This document shows, one piece after another, positions 1 through 10,585 of a stretch of 48,168 nucleotides of DNA (the stretch's first letter is position 1; each line of letters begins with the position of its first letter). This DNA is from Plasticicumulans lactativorans (GTDB taxonomy: Bacteria > Pseudomonadota > Gammaproteobacteria > Competibacterales > Competibacteraceae). The stretch lies in assembly GCF_004341245.1 (NCBI RefSeq), contig NZ_SLWY01000026.1, forward strand, positions 1 to 48,168, given 5' to 3'. A model generated the notes under the pieces. It worked only from the letters and a program-made list of their open reading frames with translations, was not told the origin of the DNA and made no database searches. The position numbers and the translations under genes were made by a program.

Positions 1-35
1 GGTATCGGGTTTGGGGCACCGGCCGCCACACGCAG

Positions 36-74
36 GCGCATGGACGAGGGAAGGCCCTCCCCGCGTCCATGCGC
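36..74 (-). terminator. Hairpin downstream of the OmpA-like gene
   Basis: Arms at 36-46 and 64-74 are perfect 11-base complements (GCGCATGGACG), with a nested GAGGG/CCCTC pairing in the loop. It lies 44 bases past the stop of the OmpA-like lipoprotein gene on the minus strand. There is no T-run after it, so it may act as a transcript-end stabiliser rather than a classic intrinsic terminator. Positions 1-35 show nothing else I can name. Confidence 0.5.
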
Positions 75-117
75 ACAGTGAACACTCCACTATCGTCATC
101 TCGAAGATACAAGGGGA

Positions 118-840
118 TCAGCCCTGCGAGATCGGCTGCAGCACGATCTCGACGCGGCGGTTCTGCGCGCGGCCGGCGGTGGTGTCGTTGCCCGCGACCG
201 GCATGTCGTCGGCGAAGCCGCGGGTGCTGATGCGCTGCGGCGGCACGCCGCGCGAGGTCAGGTAGTTGGCGACCGCGAAGGCGCGGTCCTGCGACAGCTG
301 CACGTTGGTGGCGCGCGAGCCGGTGCTGTCGGTGTGGCCGCAGACGCCGACCGTGGTCTTCTCGAAGCGCACCAGCGTCGGCGCGACGCGGTCGAGCGAG
401 CGCTGCGCGCCGGTCGACAGGTTCGACTTGCCGGTCTGGAAGGTGATGCCTTCCGGCAGCGTCAGGATGATCACGTCGCCCGAGCGCGCCATCTGGATGC
501 CCGAACCCGCCAGCTGGCCGCGCAGCGCCTGCTCCTGCTGGTCCATGTAGGCGCCGATCGCACCGCCGACCAGCGCGCCGCCGGCCGCGCCGATCAGCGC
601 GCGCTTGCCGTGGGACTGCCCGGTCGCAGCACCGATCGCCGCCCCGGCGAGGCCGCCGATCAGCGCGCCGGTGGCGGTGTTGTTGGTCTGCACCGTCTGC
701 TGGAAGCCACAGCCGCGCGCCCCGCCCGCCACCGTGCTGCCGACCGACCCCGGTGCGCCCGGCCCGGCGCAACCGGCGAGCGCCATGCTGACGACCACCG
801 CCGCGACGATGGCACCCTTGCTTGCCTTACTGGACATCAT
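118..840 (-). CDS. OmpA-family glycine-zipper outer-membrane lipoprotein
   Basis: A 240-residue lipoprotein that probably tethers the outer membrane to peptidoglycan. The N-terminus is a lipoprotein signal with lipobox LAGC (Cys24). A glycine-zipper stretch (GALIGGLAGAAIGAATG, about residues 58-74, continuing to about 98) is followed by an OmpA-like peptidoglycan-binding domain at about 125-238, containing GHTDSTG and the closing NRRVEI. The architecture matches YiaD-type proteins. The open frame extends upstream to 924, but the ATG at 840 has a GGGAGG ribosome site 9 bases before it and starts the signal peptide directly; the adjacent ATG at 837 is an alternative. It appears to be a single-gene transcript with a hairpin after it. 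Confidence 0.9.
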   Translation of the reverse strand: MMSSKASKGAIVAAVVVSMALAGCAGPGAPGSVGSTVAGGARGCGFQQTVQTNNTATGALIGGLAGAAIGAATGQSHGKRALIGAAGGALVGGAIGAYMDQQEQALRGQLAGSGIQMARSGDVIILTLPEGITFQTGKSNLSTGAQRSLDRVAPTLVRFEKTTVGVCGHTDSTGSRATNVQLSQDRAFAVANYLTSRGVPPQRISTRGFADDMPVAGNDTTAGRAQNRRVEIVLQPISQG

Positions 841-951
841 CCCGAAAGACCTCCCGAAGCTGTCGTTCCATTGCCGGCGCCGCGCCCCTCGCCGCGGCGC
901 TGCCGCCACGCTGGGGCCGGGCACCGGCCGCTGCGATCCGCACCGCCGGAG

Positions 952-1320
952 CTAGTCCGTCGCCGGCCGGATCAGTTCGAACACCTCGCGCTTGATGCGC
1001 TCGGCGTCGCCGAGGTTGAGTTCGAGCAGACGGCGCAGGTGCACCATCGTTTCGAGTTCCACGCGCTCGAAGGCGAGCCCGAAGTGATCACCCTCGCGAT
1101 GGGCGACACGCGCTCCCATTTCCAGCACCAGCGCGTTGTCGCCGAGGGCGAGCACCAGGGTGACCGCCTCGCCCCGCCCCGGCGCGGCGGCGTCGGCACA
1201 GGCGACCAGGGCGCCGGCGAGCGAGAGGTCGAGCAGCTCGGCGGGCAGCTGCCCGCCGGCGAAGACGAGCATCGCATCGGCGACGAAGGGCACACGGCTG
1301 AAGGTGCGGCGTTCGTTCAT
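952..1320 (-). CDS. PilZ domain protein (c-di-GMP receptor)
   Basis: A 122-residue stand-alone PilZ domain. The two c-di-GMP-binding signatures are visible: RxxxR as RTFSR at residues 5-9, and D/NxSxxG as DLSLAG near residue 32, followed by the typical FGLAFE strand near 75-80. PilZ proteins bind cyclic di-GMP and alter motility, polysaccharide or storage functions; the target here is unknown. An upstream GGAG supports the start at 1320. It lies downstream of phaC on the same strand, separated by a strong hairpin, so co-transcription is unlikely to be complete. A GGDEF/EAL protein is encoded about 3 kb away. Confidence 0.88.
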   Translation of the reverse strand: MNERRTFSRVPFVADAMLVFAGGQLPAELLDLSLAGALVACADAAAPGRGEAVTLVLALGDNALVLEMGARVAHREGDHFGLAFERVELETMVHLRRLLELNLGDAERIKREVFELIRPATD

Positions 1321-1416
1321 GGGACGATCTCCGTGGGGCCGGCGGCCCGCCGATCGGGGGGCGCGCCCGTCACCGGTGCGAGGTCTGCAGCCGCGGCCGG
1401 CCCGTGCGCCGCCGGC

Positions 1417-1449
1417 GGGAGCGGTGCCGCGCTGCGCGGCACCGCTCCC
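1417..1449 (-). terminator. Strong hairpin after phaC
   Basis: A perfect 16-base inverted repeat (left arm begins GGGAGCGGTGCC) around a single T (effective loop a few bases larger) lies 10 bases past the phaC stop. It has no T-run. It probably ends or protects the phaC message and separates it from the PilZ gene. Confidence 0.65.
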
Positions 1450-1458
1450 GGGCGTGGG

Positions 1459-3279
1459 CTAGATGCGGATCTTCACGAACGACCCCGGGGCGTCCTCGAG
1501 CGGCGGGCACTTGTCGCTGCCGGGCTGGCGCGCCGGCACCATCTCGCCGGCGAGCTCGCGGACCCACTCGCGCCAGTAGGGCCACCAGGAGCCCTCGTTC
1601 TGCTGCGCGCCGGCGAGCCATTCGTCGGCACTCGCGGGGTAGCTGTCGTTGGTCTGGAAGCCGTACTTCTTCGAGGTGGCCGGGTTGATCACGCCGGCGA
1701 TGTGCCCGGAGCCGCCGAGCACGAACTTGACCGGCCCGCCGACCAGCTGGGTGCCGCGGTAGGTGGACTTCCACGGGGCGATGTGGTCTTCCTTGGCCGA
1801 CAGGAAGAACACCGGGGTCTTGACCTTGCGCAGGTCGATCGGCACCCCGGCGAGGGTGATGCCGCCGGGCTCGCGCAGCTTGTTGTGCTGGTACATGTTG
1901 CGCAGGTAGAAGCTGTGCATCTTCGCCGGCATGCGCGTCGAGTCGCTGTTCCAGTACAGCAGGTCGAACGCCATCGGATCCTTGCCGAGCAGGTAGTTGT
2001 TGATCACGAAGGACCAGATCAGGTCGTTCGCGCGCAGCATGTTGAACACGTTCGACATCGACGTGCCTTCGAGATAGCCCTTCTCGGCCATGTGCTTCTC
2101 GATCAGCTGGATCTGCTCCTCGTCGATGAACACCTCGAGCTCGCCGGGCTCGCCGAAGTCGAGCATCGTGGTGAAGCAGGTCGCGCTCTTGATGCGGTTG
2201 TCGCGCTTGGCCGCGAGGTAGGCCAGCGTGGACATCAGCAGCGTGCCGCCGAGGCAGTAGGCGATGGCGTTGACTTCCTTCTCGCCGGTGACGTCGCGGA
2301 TCGCGTCCAGCGCCGCCAGGGTGCCGTCGGTCAGGTAGTCCTCGAAGTCCTTCTCGGCCAGCGCCGCGTCGGGGTTGACCCACGAGATCAGGAACACCGT
2401 GAAGCCCTGGTCCACCGCCCACTTGACGAAGCTGTTCTTGGGGCCGAGGTCGAGGATGTAGAACTTGTTGATCCACGGCGGCACGATCAGCAGCGGGCGC
2501 TTGTGCACCTCCTCGGTGGTCGGCGTGTACTGCAGCAGCTGCATCAGCGGCGTCTGGAACACGACCTTGCCGGGGGTCGTGGCGACGTTCTTGCCGAGCT
2601 CGAAGGCTTCGAGGTCGGTCATCTTCACGCGCAGCTGGCCCTTGCCGCGCTTGAGGTCGTCGAGCATGTTGCCGAGGCCGCGCACCAGGTTCTCGCCGCC
2701 GGACTCGAGGGTTTCCTTGAGCACGCGGGGATTGGTCAGCGCGAAGTTGGTCGGCGCCATCGCGTCGACGAACTGGCGGGTGTAGAACTCGATGCGCCCC
2801 GCGGTCTTCTCGTCAACGCCGTCGACGCTGGTGGCGGTCTGGTGGATCGTGCGGGCGGCGAGCAGGTAGCTCTGCTTGATGAAGTCGAACACGGCGTTCT
2901 CGACCCAGGCCTCGTCCTTGAAGCGCTTGTCGTCGGCGGCCGGCTTCACCACCGGATCCACCTGCTCGCCCATCATGCGGCGCGCGCTCGCCTGCCAGAC
3001 GTTCATGTACTCCTGCCAGAAACTCATCTGCGCCTGCACCAGCTTGCCGGGGTCGGCCATCAGGCGCTGCGTCATCTCGGCGAAGGTCTTGGCGACGATG
3101 CCCGGGTCGGGGACCTGGAAGTTCCCGCCGCTGGCCTGGCTCTCGACGAAGTCCTGCACCAGGGACTGGCTGCGCTCGGCGATCTTGGACAGGTTCTCGG
3201 CGAGACGCTGGCTGTCGGGCAGGCTGACGTTGGGCAGGTTGACGTTGGGCAGACCGAAGGGCGGCTTGTTGTCGGCCAT
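1459..3279 (-). CDS. phaC: Class I poly(3-hydroxyalkanoate) synthase
   Basis: Polymerises (R)-3-hydroxyacyl-CoA into polyhydroxyalkanoate on the granule surface. The 606-residue product has the class I length. The catalytic triad is readable: lipase-like box AYCLGG with Cys342, Asp498 in AKEDHIAPW, and His526 in GSGHIAGVINPA. The open frame continues upstream to 3564, but the start at 3279 (MADNKPPFGLPNVNLP) has AGGGAG before it, and the upstream extension is low-complexity. No phaA, phaB, phasin or depolymerase gene is in the window, so the synthase is encoded apart from the precursor-supply genes. It is transcribed divergently from the secreted protein at 3515. Confidence 0.97.
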   Translation of the reverse strand: MADNKPPFGLPNVNLPNVSLPDSQRLAENLSKIAERSQSLVQDFVESQASGGNFQVPDPGIVAKTFAEMTQRLMADPGKLVQAQMSFWQEYMNVWQASARRMMGEQVDPVVKPAADDKRFKDEAWVENAVFDFIKQSYLLAARTIHQTATSVDGVDEKTAGRIEFYTRQFVDAMAPTNFALTNPRVLKETLESGGENLVRGLGNMLDDLKRGKGQLRVKMTDLEAFELGKNVATTPGKVVFQTPLMQLLQYTPTTEEVHKRPLLIVPPWINKFYILDLGPKNSFVKWAVDQGFTVFLISWVNPDAALAEKDFEDYLTDGTLAALDAIRDVTGEKEVNAIAYCLGGTLLMSTLAYLAAKRDNRIKSATCFTTMLDFGEPGELEVFIDEEQIQLIEKHMAEKGYLEGTSMSNVFNMLRANDLIWSFVINNYLLGKDPMAFDLLYWNSDSTRMPAKMHSFYLRNMYQHNKLREPGGITLAGVPIDLRKVKTPVFFLSAKEDHIAPWKSTYRGTQLVGGPVKFVLGGSGHIAGVINPATSKKYGFQTNDSYPASADEWLAGAQQNEGSWWPYWREWVRELAGEMVPARQPGSDKCPPLEDAPGSFVKIRI

Positions 3280-3514
3280 GGGGGGACTCCCTGGGTGGTG
3301 CTGCGCGGTTTCGGCAGCGTCGTCGTTGTGCGTCGGCGCGCCACGGCGCCGTCGGCTGGCAGAGTCTCCGTCGCGTCCCCGGGCAGGGGGCCGCGAAGGG
3401 CGCCTACGATACGGCCTCGCCCGCGCCAGCGGAATACGCGGCTGCGCTTTTACCGCTTCGGCGAATGTGGAACCATGGATCGACCAGTGGCGAGGCGGAT
3501 GGCAGGGGCTGACG

Positions 3515-4114
3515 ATGAAGCGGTGGCAGGGGAGGTGGATCGCGCTGCTCCCGGCGCTGATCACGGCGCATGCGGCGGCGGCCGACGAGGTCGAAACGCG
3601 CCTGCAGCGCGGCCTCGATGCCTACCGCGCCGGCCAGTACACGCGCACCCTGCAGGAACTCGGCACCGCGCTGCAGGCGGTGCAGGCGCGGGTCGCCGAC
3701 GAGTACCGCGGGCTGCTGCCGCCGCCGCCGAGCGGCTGGGACGCCGACGACACCGAGGTGCGCGCGCTGGTGCCGGCGGCGGCGAGCGGTGCGCTGCAGC
3801 TGAGCCGGCGCTACTTCCGCGAGGAGGAGGAGATCGCGCTCGAGGTGAGCGTGGACTCGCCGCTGCTCGCCGGTCTCGGGTTGATGCTGTCCGACCCGAA
3901 GCTGCTCGCCGGCGAGCCCGCCGCGCGGCCGTACCGGCTCGGCGACCACAAGGGCCTGATGAAGAGCCTCGGCGACGAGACCGAACTCTCGGTGATCGTC
4001 GGCCCGCGCCTGCTGCTGCGGGCCAGCGCCACCAACGTCAAGGACGAGACCGTCACCGAGCGCCTGCTCGACAGCGTCGACCTCGCGCAGCTGAGCCGCA
4101 CCCTGGTGCCCTGA
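3515..4114 (+). CDS. Secreted protein of unknown function
   Basis: I do not recognise a family for this 199-residue protein. It begins with a Sec signal peptide (MKRWQGRWIALLPALITAHAAA, cleavage predicted after AAA near residue 22), so it should be periplasmic. The mature part opens with a helix-turn-helix repeat-like segment (LQRGLDAYRAGQYTRTLQEL) resembling one TPR hairpin, then a beta-rich region. An AGGGG ribosome site precedes the ATG at 3515. The frame is open upstream to 2876 only because it runs antisense to phaC. It converges with the GGDEF/EAL gene, with only 7 bases between stops. Confidence 0.75.
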   Translation: MKRWQGRWIALLPALITAHAAAADEVETRLQRGLDAYRAGQYTRTLQELGTALQAVQARVADEYRGLLPPPPSGWDADDTEVRALVPAAASGALQLSRRYFREEEEIALEVSVDSPLLAGLGLMLSDPKLLAGEPAARPYRLGDHKGLMKSLGDETELSVIVGPRLLLRASATNVKDETVTERLLDSVDLAQLSRTLVP

Positions 4115-4121
4115 GGCGGCA

Positions 4122-5969
4122 TCACGCCCAGGCGCGCGGCACTTCCAGCACGTGCCCCTGGGCCAGCGTGAAGCCGCGCGCCCGCACGCGGGCGAGCAGC
4201 TCCGCCGTTTCCACCTGTTCGGCCACCGTGGCCACGCCGAGCGCGTCCGCCAGCTGCAGGATCGCCCCCACCATCGCCGCGTCGAGCGGATCGCCGACCA
4301 GGCCGCGGACCAGCGGCCCGTCGATCTTCAGGAAGTCGAGCCTGAGCGCGGCGAGCTGGACCGGTGACGGCAGCCCTCCGCCGACGTCGTCGAGCGCGAC
4401 CGCGCAGCCCAGCGCGTGCAGCGCATCGGCCAGCGCGCAGGCGCGGTCCCAGTGGTTGAGCGCATCCGCCGCGGGGAGCTCGAAGCACAGCCGGGTGCCG
4501 TCGACCCCGGCGGCGGCGAGCTCGGCGCCGACGAAGGCGGCGAAGCCGGGGTCGCACAGGGTCGCCGCGCCGAGGTTGAGCGCGTAGCGCCCGGCGGGTG
4601 CCGGCCCCGGGCCGCGGAGCCGGGCGAGCGTGCGCCGCAGCACGGCGCGGTCGAGTTCGGCGCCGAGGCCGCCGCGCCCCGCCGCCGGCAGGAAGGCGCC
4701 GGGCGGCAGCAGGGCGCCGTGTTCCTCGATGCGCAGCAGCACCTCGTGCAGCGGCGTCGCGGCGGGGGCGGCGAGCGGGACGATGGCCTGCACCAGCAGC
4801 TGCAGGCGCCCCTCGGCGAGCGCGTGCTGCACGCGCTCGAGCCAGCCGGCGTAGCCGTCGTCGCGCGACTCGTCGCCGGGCACGAACACGTGCACGCGCC
4901 CGCGCCCGGCGTCCTTCGCCGCATAGCAGGCGGCGTCGGCGCGGGCGAGCGCGTGCGTGACCTCGCTGCAGGAGCCGTCGAGCGCGACCACGCCGACGCT
5001 GACCCCCAGTTCGAACACCTGCGTGCCCCAGTGGAAGCGGAACGCCGTGACCGCGGCGACGAGCTTCTCGGCGATGCGCAGCGCCTGCGGCAGCGGGCAG
5101 CCTTCGAGCAGCACGCCGAACTCGTCGCCGCCGAGCCGCGCCAGCGTATCGCTGGTGCGCAGCTGGCGGCCGAACAGCAGCGCGAGCTGGCGCAGCAGGG
5201 CATCGCCGGCGACATGGCCGGCGCCGTCGTTGACCGGCTTGAAGCGGTCGAGGTCGAGGTAGAACAGGGCGTGCGGGCGCTGCCCGCCGCGGCGGTCGCC
5301 GAGCAGGCGGCCGAGCCGCGCCTCGAACTCGGTACGGTTGATCAGGCCGGTGAGCGGGTCGTGGCTGGCGCGGTGGCTGAGCGCCGCGGTCAGCGCGCGC
5401 TGCGCCGAGACGTCGCGGAACACCCAGACGGCGCCGGGGGTGCCGGTCTCGTCGACGAAGGGGATGAGCATGTAGGCGACGGGGAGGTGTTCGCCTTCGC
5501 GCGTGAGCAGCAGCGCCTCGTCGTCCTGCACGCAGCCGCCGCCGGCGAGCAGGGCGGCGAGGTCGGGCACCGTGGCCTCCGCCGGCAGCAGCCGCGCGAA
5601 CAGCGGCGTGCCCGCGAGTTCGGCGGCGCTCCAGCCGAGCAGGCGTTCGGCGGCGGGGTTGGCGAGGCGCACGTGGCCGTCGGCGCCGAGCACGAACAGG
5701 CCGTCGGCGATCGCGTTCAGCACCGTCAGCAGCAGCCGGCGTTCGGCCGCCAGGCGGGGTTCGCTGGCCTGGCGCAGGCCGTCGCCGAGACGCGCGAGTT
5801 CGGCGTAGAGCACCCCGAGCGAGGCTTCGAGGCTGCGGCGTTCCTCGTCGTGCGCGGCGCAGCGCGCCTCGAACGCCGCCAGCAGGCGATCGAGCGTGGC
5901 ACCGGAGAGCGTCGACGGACGCGCCGGCAGGCCCAGCCGGGCCAGTTCCTCGCGCAGGTGGGGGTGCAT
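4122..5969 (-). CDS. PAS-GGDEF-EAL protein with an altered EAL domain
   Basis: A 615-residue cyclic-di-GMP signalling protein with no obvious membrane segment. Order: N-terminal helical region (1-75), PAS sensor (about 80-190, followed by VFRDVSAQR), GGDEF (about 195-365) and a C-terminal EAL-like domain (about 375-612). The cyclase site is intact (GGDEF at 280-284) and an inhibitory-site motif RTSD lies at 271-274, so diguanylate cyclase activity with product inhibition is expected. The EAL domain is divergent: EVL replaces EAL (409-411), N465, E497, D527-D528, K548, E584 and Q604 are kept, but the Glu expected three residues after E497 is Ala500. Phosphodiesterase activity is therefore doubtful. 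A long hairpin occupies its leader. Confidence 0.92.
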   Translation of the reverse strand: MHPHLREELARLGLPARPSTLSGATLDRLLAAFEARCAAHDEERRSLEASLGVLYAELARLGDGLRQASEPRLAAERRLLLTVLNAIADGLFVLGADGHVRLANPAAERLLGWSAAELAGTPLFARLLPAEATVPDLAALLAGGGCVQDDEALLLTREGEHLPVAYMLIPFVDETGTPGAVWVFRDVSAQRALTAALSHRASHDPLTGLINRTEFEARLGRLLGDRRGGQRPHALFYLDLDRFKPVNDGAGHVAGDALLRQLALLFGRQLRTSDTLARLGGDEFGVLLEGCPLPQALRIAEKLVAAVTAFRFHWGTQVFELGVSVGVVALDGSCSEVTHALARADAACYAAKDAGRGRVHVFVPGDESRDDGYAGWLERVQHALAEGRLQLLVQAIVPLAAPAATPLHEVLLRIEEHGALLPPGAFLPAAGRGGLGAELDRAVLRRTLARLRGPGPAPAGRYALNLGAATLCDPGFAAFVGAELAAAGVDGTRLCFELPAADALNHWDRACALADALHALGCAVALDDVGGGLPSPVQLAALRLDFLKIDGPLVRGLVGDPLDAAMVGAILQLADALGVATVAEQVETAELLARVRARGFTLAQGHVLEVPRAWA

Positions 5970-5988
5970 GCGGGATCTCGAACGGGGA

Positions 5989-6037
5989 CTCGATCGCGCC
6001 GGCCCGGCGGGCGTGCCGCCGGGCCGGCGCGATCGAG
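5989..6037 (-). repeat. 22-bp perfect inverted repeat in the leader of the GGDEF/EAL gene
   Basis: Arms 5989-6010 and 6016-6037 are perfect complements around the loop GCGTG. The structure begins 19 bases upstream of the GGDEF/EAL start codon at 5969, so it would form in that gene's mRNA leader. No plus-strand gene ends here, so it is not an obvious terminator of a neighbour. It could act as an attenuator, an RNA stabiliser or a protein-binding palindrome. Confidence 0.7.
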
Positions 6038-6104
6038 CATAGCAGCGCCGCCCCGACGGGCAAGCGCGACGCGGCGCGCGCGTCGCTGCCGCGCAGGTGC
6101 GGTC

Positions 6105-6160
6105 ATTGGAATTTGGGTATGGATAAAAGATACTTCAATGGAATAACGCGCGGTGTTAGC
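6105..6160 (+). promoter_or_regulatory. AT-rich promoter region of cysI
   Basis: A local AT-rich island (TTGGAATTTGGG, then GGATAAAAGATACTTC and GGAATAACG) stands out in GC-rich surroundings 70-125 bases before cysI. It is the likely promoter and regulator-binding region. CysB control is expected for sulfite reductase genes in this group, but I cannot point to a defined CysB site. Confidence 0.4.
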
Positions 6161-6231
6161 GTGCCGGGTTCTCAGACCAGGCACACCCGCCGTGCCCTCA
6201 TCAGGGGCGGTACGAGAGGTGGACGGAGCAC

Positions 6232-7926
6232 ATGTACCAGTACGATCACTACGACCAGACCCTCGTCGATCAGCGCGTCGCCCAGTTTCGCGGGCAGGTC
6301 CGCCGCTACCTCGCCGGCGAACTCAGCGACGACGAGTTCCGTCCGCTGCGGCTGATGAACGGGCTGTACCTGCAGACCCACGCCTACATGCTGCGCATCG
6401 CGGTCCCCTACGGCGTGCTCGCCTCGCGCCAGCTGCGCATGCTGGCGCACATCGCCCGCACCTATGACCGCGGCTACGGCCATTTCACGACGCGCCAGAA
6501 CATCCAGTTCAACTGGCCGGAGCTGGAGCGGGTGCCCGACATCCTCGCCGACCTGGCGAGCGTGCAGATGCACGCGATCCAGACCAGCGGCAACTGCATC
6601 CGCAACGTCACCAGCGACCCGCTGGCCGGCGTGGCCGACGACGAACTCGAGGACCCGCGGCCGTGGTGCGAGATCATCCGCCAGTGGTCGACGCTGCACC
6701 CGGAGTTCTCGTTCCTGCCGCGCAAGTTCAAGATCGCCGTCAGCGCCTCGAAGCAGGATCGCGCCGCGGTGCAGGTGCACGACATCGGCCTGTACCTGGT
6801 GCGCGGCGCCGATGGTGAGGTGGGCTTCCGCGTGCTGGTCGGCGGCGGGCTCGGGCGCACCCCGATGATCGGTCAGACGATCCGCGAGTTCCTGCCGAAG
6901 CAGCACCTGCTGTCGTACCTCGAAGCCATCCTGCGCGTGTACAACCAGGAGGGGCGGCGCGACAACCTCTACAAGTCGCGCATCAAGATCCTCGTCAAGG
7001 CGCTGGGCGCGGCCGAGTTCGGACGCCGCGTCGAGGTCGAGTGGGCGCAGATCCGCGATTCGGCGCTGCAGCTCGAGCCCGCCGAGATCGAGCGCATCCG
7101 CGCCTTCTTCGCTGCGCCCGCCTACGCCGCGGATGCCGCCGCCGACGCCAGCTTCGATGCCCACCTCGCCGCCGATGCGGCGTTCGCGACCTGGGTGCGG
7201 CGCAACGTGGCCGGCCACCGCGTCGCCGGTTACCGCAACGTGTTCGTGTCGCTGAAGCCGTTCGGCCGGCCGCCGGGCGACATCAGTGCCGGGCAGATGG
7301 AGGCGCTCGCCGACCTCGCCGACCGCTACGCCGGGGGCAAGGTGCACAGCACCTTCACGCAGAACCTGCTGCTCACCGACGTGCGCCAGGCCGACGTCTA
7401 CCCGCTGTGGCAGGCGCTCGCGGCGCTCGACCTCGCCACGCCGACGATCGGCACGCTCGCCGACATCATCGCCTGCCCGGGGCTCGACTACTGCAGCCTG
7501 GCGAACGCCGAGTCGATCTCGGTCGCCAAGAGCCTGCACGCGCGCTTCGACGAGCTCGACTACCTCTACGACCTCGGCGACCTGCGCCTCAACATCTCCG
7601 GCTGCATGAATTCGTGCGCGCACCAGCACGTCGGCGCCATCGGCATCCTCGGCGTCGACAAGAGCGGGGAGCAGTGGTACCAGATCACTCTCGGCGGCAG
7701 CTCGGGCAACGTGGCGTCGCTCGGCGACGTGATCGGGCCGTCGGTGCGCCACGAGGACGTGGCCGACACCATCGCCCGCGTGCTCGAGGTCTACCTGGAG
7801 CAGCGCGAGCCGGACGAGCCCTTCCTCGACACCTACCGTCGCATCGGCATGGCGCCGTTCAAGGCGCGCGTCTACGGTGTGCCGGCCAAGGGCCGTGCCG
7901 GCAAGGAGGCCGCTGCCCATGTCTGA
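6232..7926 (+). CDS. cysI: Sulfite reductase hemoprotein subunit (siroheme/4Fe-4S)
   Basis: Six-electron reduction of sulfite to sulfide in cysteine biosynthesis. The 564-residue protein has the duplicated ferredoxin-like half-domain (FTTRQNIQFNW near 84-94) and a C-terminal siroheme/4Fe-4S site with C415-x5-C421 (CPGLDYC) and C458-x3-C462 (CMNSC). This places it in the nitrite/sulfite reductase family; association with DUF934 points to the assimilatory sulfite enzyme. The start has GGAG 5 bases upstream. The stop overlaps the next gene's start by 8 bases, so the two are translationally coupled. No flavoprotein CysJ, cysH or cysD/N follows, unlike the usual sulfate-assimilation operon in related bacteria. 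Confidence 0.95.
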   Translation: MYQYDHYDQTLVDQRVAQFRGQVRRYLAGELSDDEFRPLRLMNGLYLQTHAYMLRIAVPYGVLASRQLRMLAHIARTYDRGYGHFTTRQNIQFNWPELERVPDILADLASVQMHAIQTSGNCIRNVTSDPLAGVADDELEDPRPWCEIIRQWSTLHPEFSFLPRKFKIAVSASKQDRAAVQVHDIGLYLVRGADGEVGFRVLVGGGLGRTPMIGQTIREFLPKQHLLSYLEAILRVYNQEGRRDNLYKSRIKILVKALGAAEFGRRVEVEWAQIRDSALQLEPAEIERIRAFFAAPAYAADAAADASFDAHLAADAAFATWVRRNVAGHRVAGYRNVFVSLKPFGRPPGDISAGQMEALADLADRYAGGKVHSTFTQNLLLTDVRQADVYPLWQALAALDLATPTIGTLADIIACPGLDYCSLANAESISVAKSLHARFDELDYLYDLGDLRLNISGCMNSCAHQHVGAIGILGVDKSGEQWYQITLGGSSGNVASLGDVIGPSVRHEDVADTIARVLEVYLEQREPDEPFLDTYRRIGMAPFKARVYGVPAKGRAGKEAAAHV

Positions 7927-8404
7927 GATCATCAAGCACCGCCAGATCGTCGCCGACGAATGGCGCAGCGTGGCCGACGATGAAACGGTGGGGACGGGGC
8001 CGGTGATCGTGTCGCTCGCGCGCTTCCTCGCCGAACGCGAGGCGCTGCTCGCCCGCGGCGAAGCACTCGGCGTGCGCGTGCCGCCCGACGTCAGGCTCGA
8101 CGCCCTCGCCGGTGACCTGCCCCGGCTCGCACTGATCGCGGTCGAGTTCCCGGTGTTCAAGGACGGCCGCGGCTTCTCGGTGGCGCGCCTGCTGCGCGAG
8201 CGTTACGGTTTCCATGGCGAGATCCGTGCGGTCGGCGACGTGCTGCGCGACCAGCTCTTCTTCATGGAGCGCAGCGGCTTCGATGCCTTCGCGGTGCGCC
8301 CCGGCAAGAGCCTGCAGGATGCGCTCGCCGCCTTCGACGAGTTCTCGGTCACCTACCAGGCCGCCGCCGACGATCCGCGACCGCTGTTCCGCCGCCGCGG
8401 CTGA
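7919..8404 (+). CDS. DUF934 protein, sulfite reduction accessory
   Basis: A 161-residue DUF934 (PF06073) protein. The family is found beside cysI in many proteobacteria and is thought to help sulfite reduction, possibly as an electron-transfer or assembly partner; its biochemical role is not established. Visible features are the conserved LIAVEFPVFKDGRGFS and LRERYGFHGEIRAVGDVLRDQLFFM stretch segments in the middle (split here by VARL). The ATG at 7919 lies inside the last codons of cysI (ATGTCTGA overlap), which fixes the start better than the upstream in-frame start at 7877. An intrinsic terminator follows 25 bases after its stop. Confidence 0.9.
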   Translation: MSEIIKHRQIVADEWRSVADDETVGTGPVIVSLARFLAEREALLARGEALGVRVPPDVRLDALAGDLPRLALIAVEFPVFKDGRGFSVARLLRERYGFHGEIRAVGDVLRDQLFFMERSGFDAFAVRPGKSLQDALAAFDEFSVTYQAAADDPRPLFRRRG

Positions 8405-8429
8405 GGCCGCGGGCGTCGTCGCCCCCTGA

Positions 8430-8465
8430 CGCCCTGCCCGGCATGCGCCGGGCAGGGCGTTTTCG
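8430..8465 (+). terminator. Intrinsic terminator of the cysI-DUF934 operon
   Basis: A 13-bp perfect stem (CGCCCTGCCCGGC, 8430-8442 with 8447-8459), loop ATGC, then TTTTCGTT. It separates the operon from the riboswitch-controlled thiC gene. Confidence 0.9.
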
Positions 8466-8548
8466 TTGCGCCGTGGCGGCATTGCGGTGATCGTCGGCGT
8501 AACGGAACTGGCGGGGTGGGGAGCCCTGTGGTAGCTTCGCCGGCGGAT

Positions 8549-10580
<2,032 letters not shown>

Positions 10581-10585
10581 CAAGG

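Noticed and set aside
334-4587. A 1417-codon open frame on the plus strand
   Set aside because: It runs antisense to the OmpA-like, PilZ and phaC genes, whose products are recognised. Its translation is low-complexity Arg/Ala/Gly/His sequence, a by-product of very high GC content and third-position bias.
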